A stretch of 64,000 nt of DNA, from the NCBI GenBank assembly GCA_964017065.1, contig OZ024791.1, positions 5,198,547 through 5,262,546 on the forward strand, read 5' to 3'. Numbering within the stretch: position 1 is the stretch's first letter; each line of letters begins with the position of its first letter. A model generated the notes under the pieces. That model did not search any database, had not been told where the DNA came from, and was given only the letters and a program-made list of their open reading frames with translations. Shown here piece by piece: positions 39,601-49,300 of this stretch. This stretch comes from Haliclona indistincta (taxonomy: Eukaryota; Porifera; Demospongiae; Haplosclerida; Chalinidae). The position numbers and the translations under genes are program-made.

Positions 39601-40352
39601 GTTAGGCTCTGGCTTGGCATCAAACTTTTCCCCTCTTCCCCCCAATCTGTCCGCTGCCCTTGCGGTCAAGTGATTGACTGTTATGGTGACCATCTCCTTG
39701 GCTGTGGTCAAGGCCCTCTCCGTATCAAACGTCATGACTCTATAAGAGATATCATCTGGCAGTCTCTTATTCTTGACAATCCTCAAACATCTAAGGAACA
39801 GAGATGTGACAGTTCCAACTCTAGACCAGGTGACATCCTCCACCCAGATTTCATTCTCGGGAAACCAGCTTTCTTCGATGTTTCAGTTCGAAATTCCTTT
39901 ATACCTCCTTTTATTGCCGCTTCTGCTTCGCAAGCCGGCTCAGCTGGGATTGCCGGGGAATTGGAAAAAGATTCTCACTATCGGGCAACAGTAGAATCAC
40001 TCGGGGCTCTTTTCTTTCCGCTGGTGGTCGAATCCTTTGGCCTTTGGACGGTTCACAGTATCAAACTTCTGAAATCCATCGCTGGTAGGGTGGCCCTTTC
40101 AGCTAACATCTCGAAAAGTCTGGCATACTCCAATCTCATCCAGCAGCTCTCCATCAAGTTATGGTCTTTCAATGCCAAAATGATATTATTCAGACTGCAC
40201 TCCTTGTCTCCCACTTTGCATTTTGCTTCTTCCTTTTTTGATTCTGTCTACACTAACCATTTATTAACTTAGAACTTTTGTTTGTCGCGGCCCTCTGGTG
40301 CTGCCTTTTATGTGTATTATTTTTATTGTACTTTTCCATTAATAATTAAATT
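36610..40352 (+). mobile_element. Full-length R2-like (endonuclease C-terminal) non-LTR retrotransposon nested in the KDZ element
   Basis: It is bounded by a perfect 15-bp direct repeat. It has a 27-bp 5' leader beginning acgtgaaccacgtgaccaag with an aagatggcgga initiator-like motif, one long ORF (36637-40272) and an 80-bp AT-rich 3' UTR ending ttaataattaaattt with no poly(A) tail. There are no LTRs, introns or frameshifts. Its base composition (C/T-rich, higher GC) differs clearly from the AT-rich surroundings. Confidence 0.85.
36637..40272 (+). CDS. Retrotransposon ORF: zinc fingers, reverse transcriptase, restriction-like endonuclease (1211 aa)
   Basis: Residues 11-48 are a Cys-rich CRC-like cluster (CCRCNRSGICKHCACVKQG then CSDCLPLRLGSC). 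Near residue 156 is a C2H2-like finger (CPLCPSLLHPSRLWSHINHT plus H). The reverse transcriptase spans about residues 480-780: FRPIAVGEVIRRLTSRL, NQVGVGVRGGLEAAVHSIRQ, KLDFKNAFNECSR, TSGVQQGDPLGPLLFSL and the catalytic WYLDDGTLVG at 38722-38751. The C-terminus has CPCGQVIDCYGDHLLGCGQG followed by RIKRHDSIRD, a CCHC-type knuckle, then HPDFIL...FFDVSVRN and a downstream Lys, as in PD-(D/E)xK endonucleases of R2-group elements. No apurinic endonuclease is present at the N-terminus. Such proteins nick target DNA and prime reverse transcription there. The ORF is intact, so it may be mobile. Confidence 0.9.
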   Translation: MSNTVRCQPAMPCCRCNRSGICKHCACVKQGRQCSDCLPLRLGSCLNSVISASHVEPPLLTANVLSPPSSVAGSPPVSLIELEPAVIQAPLSPHSSVDFSSSVSVPAQNNADSSFSGFFDALDCAVPDSDISSLPDQELAIPVSVTSSPSPSRVQCPLCPSLLHPSRLWSHINHTHITRNELPEPSFIAFHSRVVCSICKFCYDKRWSKSGCLRSLGSGNRCKGQLLPPPSTPPINYSPIPMSSPSPAQSVLPVPLPFPNDLALSGVWAAASLTSLHPDLESSVFNSIMDEIITLPVSTIVHIPKKVRPLLAQVFSSEFRHARFDGLWGFARLFLLAKAVLRSPPRGGRKKRFVVASLIQTRLRRWLDGDIISLWEESRKDAHSFRPRSLSSLNDVSSSPNIAKALSKAKEGRYSAAMRSLGASPCASPDNPDALKDLIARHPQSAIPDPPDSCSPPLSVDEDAVLAALQSFPRGSSPGGSRLRAEHLLAAVSGSPSFSPSSCLSALTSWLNFILSGRSDSRIAPWLVSAPLIAIPKKTGSFRPIAVGEVIRRLTSRLCCAAIHSFLPDTFLPYNQVGVGVRGGLEAAVHSIRQCLSSLGDDPNLCCIKLDFKNAFNECSRSSFLHRLQLEFPELLPYVHWCYGCSGELRFGSHSISSTSGVQQGDPLGPLLFSLVILELLDHMSDSLEALPFSIWYLDDGTLVGPRSEVALIFSKILELGPSLGLHVNLSKCEVFWPSGDQLFPDLPPELRRVKSPDEGVDLLGAPILGPDSYFESFVHKKVTNVHNMQIHLADLDNPQVALHLLRSCLGQCKIAHLLRTLPPGSASESFLLFDSNLRSSLESILCSSLDSTAWHQATLPISLGGLGIRSAANSSLPAFLGSRFSSRDIFDHLTAQIHSKCPSSFDQEETVAIAQLHDILHDTDPCASQKSIQRALDLHSFHSLKGSLPLRDQARLNTISSSVGSWLRAIPNPNLGLAMLPQEFVIAVRLWLGIKLFPSSPQSVRCPCGQVIDCYGDHLLGCGQGPLRIKRHDSIRDIIWQSLILDNPQTSKEQRCDSSNSRPGDILHPDFILGKPAFFDVSVRNSFIPPFIAASASQAGSAGIAGELEKDSHYRATVESLGALFFPLVVESFGLWTVHSIKLLKSIAGRVALSANISKSLAYSNLIQQLSIKLWSFNAKMILFRLHSLSPTLHFASSFFDSVYTNHLLT

Positions 40353-40367
40353 TGTATATAATTATTC
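40353..40367. repeat. Right target-site duplication of nested retrotransposon
   Basis: TGTATATAATTATTC, identical to 36595-36609; it marks the 3' limit of the retroelement. Confidence 0.85.
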
Positions 40368-40647
40368 TAATACAAGCGCACCTTAGTACAAATTGCATCA
40401 TGGCTTGGAACGCGAGTGCTTCTGCCACAGCAGACAACGAGCAAATCGTCACTGTGTTACACCGGATTTGTCTGTTCAGGCTTGTAAGAATGCTAGCTTA
40501 AGCTTAGCTAATGTTGCATGGTACGTGTTGCATGCAGTGCAGACTGAGAGTCGATTGAGTGCATTGCGGTGCTGCCCGGCACTTAGTTCTCTTTATACAC
40601 TGTATTAGCATAAGTGCCAACTAAGTCATTAATAAAAAAAGAAAAGA

Positions 40648-40939
40648 AACAAGTAATAAAAACATTTTAACCAAAATGGAAGAGATTTAGGGTTGGTACA
40701 TTTATCGAAAAAGTATGGAAACAAGAGTTTGAAATGAAAAGAATTGTAACAATAGCAGTGTAATGCTACCTCCCTAAATTAACTGCTTTCGATAGTTGTG
40801 GTTAATTTAATAGGGAGGTAGCATTACACTGCTATTGTTACAATTATTTTCATTTCAAACTCTTGTTTCCATACTTTTTCGATAAATGTACCAACCCTAA
40901 ATCTCTTCCATTTTGGTTAAAATGTTTTTATTACTTGTT
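40648..40939. repeat. Foldback palindrome, arms about 135 bp
   Basis: The left arm (aacaagtaataaaaacattt ...) and right arm (... ttttattacttgtt) are near-perfect reverse complements. They are separated by a loop of about 20 bp (ctgctttcgatagttgtggt) near 40786. The arms contain ggttggtacatttatcg and tagggaggtagcattacac. It lies just upstream of the homeodomain gene inside the KDZ element. There is no ORF. It could be a foldback element or a hairpin-forming regulatory region. Confidence 0.9.
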
Positions 40940-41020
40940 ATAATACGAGGACTGGTTCTGCTAATACGTAGTGCAGTGCGTACGAGGCCGTACCATCGTT
41001 ACTAAGGCTACAGCATCAAA

Positions 41021-44000
41021 ATGGAGGCGGGGAGACGACCACGAACCGTACTCACTGACGAGCAGCGTCAAGCCCTCAAAGAAGCATTTGATGGTGGATT
41101 GACAAGTACAGGGAAAGCCAAGCTTCGAGAGATAGAGGGACTGGCGCAGCAGCTGAACTTAACTGTCAGTACAGTTAAGGTATTGTATAATAATAATAAT
41201 AATGATTAATTTTTTATCAAAAGGCTACTCATGATCAGTAGGTATAGCTATTTTTGAACTTGGTTGATGGGTTAGACTAAGTACAACTGCAAGTCGGGTG
41301 TATAGATTTTAATTTTGGATCATATCGTGGGATAGACACTTCACTTGATCCTGCATACTTACATCTGCAACCGCTATCAAGATTTTGACTGCCCAAAAAG
41401 TAGCTTAATCCCTTGACCGCTTTAATTCTATACCATTGACTGGTGTACAGCTGGCACATGAGAACATACATGTAAGTAAACATGTGACAGCCCCTGGAAA
41501 TTGGCTAGCTCTAGCGCATCTTGACCGTTGAACAGAGGGTGTAAATTCAGCCTTTTAAAAATCTTGACCGCAGCTGCAGATGTAAGTACAGGACCAATTG
41601 GAGTGACCTCCCTTGAGTGACGCTCTGTCAGTAGTTGCAGCCACTCAGTACCTCATGTGTCTTAGTGTCTATGCATGAAGCTCAGAGCAGCACGTAAAAT
41701 GATTAGAGCTGTACCATGGTGCATCCTATTGCTAAGCACCTATACAGTCATTAGCAGTTATAATAAATGGGCCAAGTTAGGAAAACTGGCCTGGTTTAAA
41801 TTAAAAACAGTTCTTTAGTGTCGATAGATCTGATTGCTACCATGTGTTCAAGAATCATGTGACTGCATTTGAATAAAAGTAATAGAGAAATTTTTATTAC
41901 AGGTTGTGTGTACCAAATAATGCAATTTCTGGGGTTGCCATCTTCTACATCAATTTGTTATAGGAAGACATACATGCAGTGAATTCCAATGGAGGAGGGG
42001 AATAATTTATATCTGTGACAATAATTTATATATTTTTTTACAGAACTTCATTAGCAATTCAAGGAGGAAAAGGAAGGCTGTTGATCCTGTAGAAGCTGAA
42101 GTACATGTAGAAACTGATGAGTTAGCTGATTCTCAAGTTACTCTTCAACCAAAGCGCTTTCAGCCATTGCACCTTCCTTCGGGATACAATCTATGGCATG
42201 CTGACTATCTATGAAGTGAAGGTAAAAGCAGTAAAGTGCTGTAGCTATATTGCAGTGATTAAAGGGTTATTATTATAATAGGAAGGTTGTGTTTATATCA
42301 GTATAAAATGTAAGAGGTGGTGACAACTATATACTGTTTCATGATTAATTTTAGTACATGCCATACCAACTTCGTAATTAATTAAGCACCAAACCAGCAC
42401 CAAACGACAGAAACAGTAACTGCACGATCATCCCCAGTATGCAGCAATGATAGCACCATTATTTAGTCACTGTTACATGTATTTTACACTGATGTTACAA
42501 ATTGGTAACTATATATTGATAACTAACTGTATGTATATCACTATTCAGAAGCAGCATCAAAAGCCACTCTTTCAGAGAAGAACCGTTGCTCAGCTGCACG
42601 ATGGAAAAACTTAAGTGAACAAGAGAGGGAGAGGTATATCACTTAAGCTAGCTATTAGTTAGCATTGAAAGTTTGGCATGACTAAACTGTCTTGATTTCA
42701 TATCGATAAACAAAAATTACGTTAATGTATGTAATTATACTCGTTTTGCATTGCAGCTATGTTATTAATAGTGATTATTACATAGTACGTCATCTTTCAC
42801 CAATCAGATTGCTCTATTCGAGGGCATTAATGTAGGTTATTGACCGCGCATAGCGTCTTCTATAGCAACAGACCGTTGCGTCTTTGTGAGTTTGAAAAAT
42901 TCGCTATGTTATTTCGCTCACAGAGATGAACAATGTAATAAATCATTTATTGCCCTACACAACTCGGGCAATAACCGACATGACCTCTGGAAAGACGGTT
43001 GCCCATGTACAGTCTCGGGCAACCGACTTTCCCGCAGTCATTAATGTCGGTTATTGCCCTCGTGTGAGGGCAATAACTAATACATCTTTCCCAACTGAGT
43101 GCAATAAAGTATGGTTAACTGATATGGTTTAAATGGTTTGATTGGCCGGTGGTCGCATCTTAGCAATAAACTTGAATTTAGAAATTTTATAGGTACAGAA
43201 GACAGGCTCGAGAACTTAAAGTTGGTGCTGAAGAAGATGGCAAAGTAGCAAGTCGAGTAGACAGCTACATGTCAACTGTTGTAAGTTAGCAGTGCTATAG
43301 ATTCCCTTAGTGGCTAATTGGTGTGACCGTACCGTAATACAATGAAATAATATTCCAGCGAGTATTCTAGACTGGCAACACCCGCCATTTCATGGGGCAA
43401 GGCCACGTTGTGGCCTACGCAAGCACGTTGTCAGTGGCAGAAAAACCAAGATTCCAGCTAAAATTAGAAGTTGTGTACCACAGTAAAGATCTTACCTGTT
43501 GGAAAAGAAAAGAATCGGTTCCAGGCCGTTCCAAGCGGTTGGTACAGCCGACTGCACAACACGAGCGCACCATCTTGCCCCTGAAAATGGCTTCTACGTG
43601 GGTGACATGGTTAATATTCAATGGGTCAACAATTAGCCACTAAGGGGGTCTATGATACATGTACTTGTTACTAAGTGTATTACATTAATAGTGTAAATAT
43701 TTGGAAGCCTACCCTGGTGTGCATATGATGTACACTGTCGTAACAACTGATCACCACTACACTGGAGGCACAGAAAAGGGAATATCTTATCTGACTTCTC
43801 ATGCTCATCTCCCCTTTAGCTTTATGGGCTGGATCAATGAAGGTTATGTACCCTCAAACAGTTAAGTTATTGTCCTGTGCTATAATATTTAGGGCCGGCA
43901 TGCAATGAACCAACCAGGACAACTCAGGTAGTGACACAGGACAAGGGAAGAAGAGAGGAGGTTGAAGCACTATTTAACAATTTGTATGGTAAGTATTATT

Positions 44001-45214
44001 ATACATGTATGTCCCACCAGAAGTTCATTAGCAAATTGTTTATTAATTTTACAGCAACTACTGTACAACAGCCAGGTGCCAAGCTACCGTATTCCAAAGC
44101 TAAGCAGCGTGGTATCTATATTTCTGGTCTGCCAAATGGGATTACACTAAAGCACCCATCCTCTTATGGATGTCGACAGCTTAGAGCAATACTAGACAAC
44201 AAGATCAATTTGAAGATTCATGGTTTGTTTCAATATGTATAGGTTTGTCTTCATCCACTTTTTATCTACAGTTCCTGATGTTATCGTACAAACCAACAAT
44301 GATCATACTCATCTTGACCAGCATGACCAAGATGGTGTTACGGATATACACAATAGTTTTGACCAACTCGAACACACTCATGATACAAAGTAAGATATCT
44401 CACCACTATACGTGTAAACTCCTTTTGAGTTTACATGAAGTACAATGGCTGATAAGACATAACCTCCTATGCAATAGCCCTCGAAGCACATGTGCACATA
44501 ATATTTATTAACTAAGGTTAGGTTGATGCTGTATAGAGGGAAGCTTTCGCGAGCCGCATTAAATTTGAAAGCGGGAAATTATTTTTAGCAGGCGATTTTG
44601 CACATGGTTAATTGGAACAGTATACAAAATACGATAATTTTTATTGGCGAGTTTTAATGTTGGCACTTTACCCATAATTCGCCAAGTCACCAAATTAATT
44701 TCAATTCTCGCCAAAGTTTCCCGCTATACGGTATACATACATGTAGTTTTTACATTCATTATTATCGATCCCTATTTTTCAAGCCTACAAATTAATGCAG
44801 GAGATTTCTGCTAGGTGGTATGACAACGACTCTTTAATAACTGAATGGCCTTGCTGTATCATGTATGTAGAACTCAAATTTTCTGTTTGCCTTACGTATT
44901 TTTATGTAATAGTCATAGTCATATTTTCTTTCAATAGTAATAATTATGGCTATTGATTAATTATATATTTTAACTTGTTTTTCTTCGCATGCAGTGAAGT
45001 TGTTCTTCTTCAGAATGGACATCCAGTAGGAAAGGCACTGTTAAATGTTGGACAATCAATACACGGTCACGATCTTCCTGAGCATACAGTGCGTGTACAT
45101 ATTCTGGAAATTAAAGAAACCATATCTCCACCTATTCCATCAACATTTGATGAAGATTTCTTAATTCCAGGACAATTTGCCTGTTGGCCAGTAGATCAAA
45201 TACAAAGACATTGA
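41021..45214 (+). CDS. KDZ-transposon cargo gene: CUT-class-like homeodomain plus HMG-box-like protein, with an in-frame stop
   Basis: Exon 1 (41021-41179) and exon 2 (from 42045) join to give RRPRTVLTDEQRQALKEAF, LREIEGLAQQLNLTVSTVKN and FISNSRRKRKA. Recognition-helix Asn51 and Arg53 are kept and the pattern resembles CUT-class homeodomains (VSNFFMNARRR), but no CUT domain is seen. Next come PLHLPSGYNLWHADYL, a TGA at 42212-42214, and, after a GTAAAA donor, exons with RWKNLSEQERERYRRQAREL, an HMG-box-like arrangement. Later exons (43893-43989, 44055-44220, 44272-44391, 44996-45214) encode KQRGIYISGLPNGITLKHPS, YGCRQLRAILDNKINLKIH and a C-terminus ending CWPVDQIQRH, which I do not recognise. 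It faces the transposase gene, whose stop is 1.15 kb away. DNA binding is inferred from the homeodomain. Exon 5-6 joining (43280 to 43829) is uncertain. Confidence 0.7.
42813..43080. mobile_element. MITE-like inverted repeat inside an intron of the homeodomain gene
   Basis: The phrases gagggcattaatgtaggtta (42819), gggcaataaccgacatga (42967) and, inverted, tcattaatgtcggttattgc (43038) with ccctcgtgtgagggcaataa form nested inverted repeats. Non-coding. The exact ends are not resolved. Confidence 0.55.
44528..44733. mobile_element. MITE-like element, same family as 24351-24523
   Basis: The right end, read inward on the minus strand, is taccgtatagcgggaaactt; the left end tgctgtatagagggaagctt is a decayed inverted copy. 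The interior has repeated ttcgcgag/cgccaaag phrases and no ORF. It lies in an intron of the cargo gene within the KDZ element. Confidence 0.7.
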
Positions 45215-46363
45215 TTCTGTTTCACATCTATTCATTCTGGAACTGTTAGACATTATATTCATTCACTCACTTATTATTATCACTGTCTTTTGATCTAACA
45301 TGTAAAATGAATGATTTTGGGTTCAGTACTGAAGAGTTTAGAACCAATTAATGTACACTCAATCACTGCTAGTATTGGAGCTCAGTTATTATCTTGTATG
45401 AAAAACAGAGTATGGAGATCAACTTTTCACCTCAGCTAGTGATTATTAAAATATACTTGAGTTAAGCCTGGTGTGGATGCAGTTAGTGATTTAAAATTAA
45501 ATGCTACATAGTGTCATCAGGGCTTCAAATGAACTTCTTTTCAAATTAGCCATCAGGGCTAGTGCAATCAGCCCAAAACAGTTTCTACCAGCCCAATAAA
45601 AATAACTAAGCTAATTTTAAGCATTAATAAACTTGTTCTAGTCAAATTCTGCGCTAGGTCTACAAGTATCTCTAGCCAGCTGGGCTACCAACCTGTACAT
45701 TTTACTAGCTCGAGCTATATTTTACTAGCCTCGGGCTAGCTACCGGGCTTAGTACTAATTTGAAGCCATGAGTGCCATCATTGCAAGACAATTATTATAG
45801 TTAAAATGTCAAGATCTATACCAAAATTACTAACTAAAATGCTTATGGTAAAAGTAATGCTAGGCTAGCTGCTGCTGTGTCTGCAAAATTGTACAGTACA
45901 AGTTAGCCATATTGGGAGCTACAGTATAGTAGCTACTAGCTAGTTTAAGTCAACTATAATATCCTCAAAATGCATCATAATAGATCGATGTTGTATTTAA
46001 TATAGTTTAGAACTCTTCCGCTCATAGGACAGGATCACTTGGTAGTTGTGCATGCATATAATTATATTATTAGTTGAAACTAAAAGCTAACAGTGGCTGT
46101 ACTGTGTATAAAAATGATCAATGACCAGAGATATTAAAGTCACAGCAATTGAGATTGTTGGTCTGATTGTGCTCATGCTAACAGTAATTGAAACCTGACA
46201 GTTCTACCCACTACATTTCAAATCTCTGTTCCAGTTGCACTGCTCTAAATATTGACATTAATTTTCATAACAGCCGTAGCGGTAAAATATGTTACAGTAC
46301 TTAGTCACTGTAGCTATCTCTCAACATAATTCATATGATACAGAATTAGGTGTCAGACAGACA
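45215..46363. other. Spacer between the two convergent KDZ-transposon genes
   Basis: About 1.15 kb, AT-rich, with no supported gene. It includes a segment rich in gctagc/ctagctag (45660-45930) with short local repeats such as ttttactagc.tcg..ctagc. The 3' UTRs of both genes should end here. I see no long inverted repeat. Confidence 0.5.
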
Positions 46364-49300
46364 TTAGCTAGATCTAGTAGTGGGGAGAAAGTGAGGTCCT
46401 TTCTTTAGCATCTGTTGTATTCTATCCACTTTACGCATTCTTTGTGCATCCTTGTTAGCAGCTTTTAGCATCAATGCAAGATGCTTTTGAGGTAACTTGG
46501 AGTAGCTGAATGATTTGACAGGGTGTTGAGCTGTAAAGAATTGTAACATGTGCATCATTAATTGCATTAAAGATATCATAATAGTTATACCTTGAGTGGG
46601 TGAAACGATCTTGTCTAAAACAGACTTATCTTCTTCACTGACAAGACTCAAAGATCCTGATTGCTATAATGTTATGTGTCAAAACAGAAATCTGAACGAT
46701 AGTTGCATCTTTTTATGATACCTGCTGCTGTAAAAACTGTTCTCTTTCAAACCTCAACTTTCTCCAGTCCTCTGATATCATTTCTTCATCATCTGAGTTG
46801 TCGCTTGAGCTTGCTGAGTCGAGTTGCTCATGCTCATTGGACTACAGTGTTATGATCACCAATGCACAGTAAAACTGAACAGTTACTGTATTACCATGTA
46901 AGAATTATCAGCATGATCATAATCATAATCATCATCATACGGAGAAATTGGCTGCTGTACAAACTAATAACATTGATAATACATAAATTGCAAGTGCCTA
47001 TAGTCAATATACCTGTTGAGCATGTTCTAAAAACTCCTGCTCTGTTTCAAGCATCATCATGTCAGTGTCTCTCCAACTGTTTGACCTCACGTCTTCATCT
47101 GGCCTGTCTTCTTTTGCTAGGTCATTGTAGTAGTGCTGCATGCAGAATTATTAGCAGAATTATACACATTGAATAGGCAGTGAAAATCTTACTTTGCTAG
47201 AAGCATTAGCAGGCATAGGAAGATCTACAGCAACCGCTGGTGTCAATGTAGTAGAATCAGCAAGCACAGGAAATGTAGACACTTTGCCTGGTTCATTACT
47301 TGGCAACCGATCGTTTATCATTCGAGAGAACATGACATCATCGTCATCACTGTCCTCTTCCAATTCTTCTTCACTCTCGTCAAGTGATTCATTAATCTTG
47401 TCTGCTTCTCTGATTGATGATAAAATCTCATGTAACTCTTCAGAGCCATGATTAAGGAATTGATAACTTTGGTAGCATGGGCTTGTAACTTGCTGCTTCA
47501 GTTCATCATCAATTTCAAAAACACTGATAAGCTTCCGTAGGTGGTGCTCAGTTTGATATAAATTTGTGTGCAGCACAGTAAGAACCCCCCTAGTATGCAG
47601 ACTGGCAACAGATGGAGTTATCGAATCAATTGCACTGGAAAGCTCTTGGTGTTTCTTTACGTATTGCATGACTGTATTCGTCATCTCTTCTTTGACCATA
47701 ACCACTTCTTAATTCTTTGGCTCGTTCCATTAGAAGAAAAGACTGACATGCCTCTCTTTTTATCGATGCTGGTATCTCGGTCTGAGTGTAGTAGATGGTC
47801 GTAGATGTAGCTGTCAAATCTGTGGCCTTTTCCCACGTCAATTTGCTTTCATCCATAGTACACAGTGTGTTGTGCTGCTTTAGCAGGCTCTTTAACTGCA
47901 ACGATACTGTTGTAATTCGTCTGGAGAGGCGAGTGGCTAAAGCATGCCCATCTATTTAAGTGTGCATAATGTAAAAAGAATAATATTTGTAGCAATGTAC
48001 GGTATTTACCTGCATACTTAGCCTTCACAGCCAAAAGGAACCATCTTTCTCTTGCACAAACTTCAACCTTCTGTTTTAATACATTTTGCTTTCGCCTCTG
48101 CATATTTTGCTCTGATGATTTATAACCAGGTGAGTCAGACTTCCAGCGTTGTATCCCATGCTCATTTTCTATCTTTACTAGCTTGGTTTCCAGTCTGAAA
48201 AGTGATTTAATCATGAGTTATTGTCCCAGGCTACACATGTAAGGACATGCACATACTCAATTAATCGTGCAGCTAATACAGAACAAGTTTCTGCATTTGG
48301 GGACTTTTCCAAGCATTCCCTAAATAAAGCAAAACATCATGCAGCAGAATAAATCCATTGTACATGTAGCTATATACCTCAATGTACTGAAAGCTTTAAG
48401 AAGACTCAGATACTCTTCTTCCCATCCAAGAGACGAAGTATTGAGGTTCACACCTATAATAATAATAATTATTACTATTAACTATATAATATTTTATCAT
48501 AGATATTAACAATAATGACTATCTATGATTTTGTCAGAAAATCATGACACTAACTTTCACCAGCTGCCAAGTTCTGACGCTCTTGTGAAATCCATTCTCT
48601 TACTGTTTCATTATCAAATGGAACTAAGGACATAATAAGTAGTCTAAAAGAGTAAGATGTTTTTATCTGTCATGAAAAACATACTTGGTGATTTCTTTGT
48701 GAGACAATCTAGTTTGCTGTCACATTCAATCACAACTTCTTTCGCATGTCTCAGTCGTTTTGGAAGTAATTTGACTATAATTGTACAAAATTAATGGTAA
48801 TAAATCAATAAAGGTGAAACCTAAGTTGATTGCAGCCTTGCGAGCACAGTGAAGCAGACCATCGGTTAGCACATCAAGTCGATGTGATGGCCTCATTTCC
48901 TTTGTCATCTTGGAATATCGTCTCATATGTGACCACAATCTTTCCATGACTTCTCCGTCAGACAAACCAAAACCTTCACTATATCGTGGACTAAATTGCA
49001 CCTGAAAGATGTACAACAGTAAAATTCTACTTATAATAATGTTTTTATATACCTGACAACTTGCTTTATGCCCATAACAATGAAAAATAGGGATAGCAAA
49101 AGAATAAAAGGAGAGAAGATCATCTTGTCCTGTTGACTACAAAAGTACTTTGTCTCATAACTATCACAGACAGAATAAACATACTTGCAAATGCCTCTCT
49201 AAGCAGCATGCAATATCATACAGTAAGCTGATATCATGATTCGGGTATTTGTCCATCAATCTCTTCATTAAATAGACTGCATAACTGATCCTGTAATCAC

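Noticed and set aside
40400..40484. Possible short exon MAWNASASATADNEQIVTVL... followed by GTAAGA
   Set aside because: It has an ATG and a good donor and sits at the start of the rightward half of the transposon, but it does not join the homeodomain exon in frame through the nearby ctacag acceptor, and the peptide matches nothing I know.
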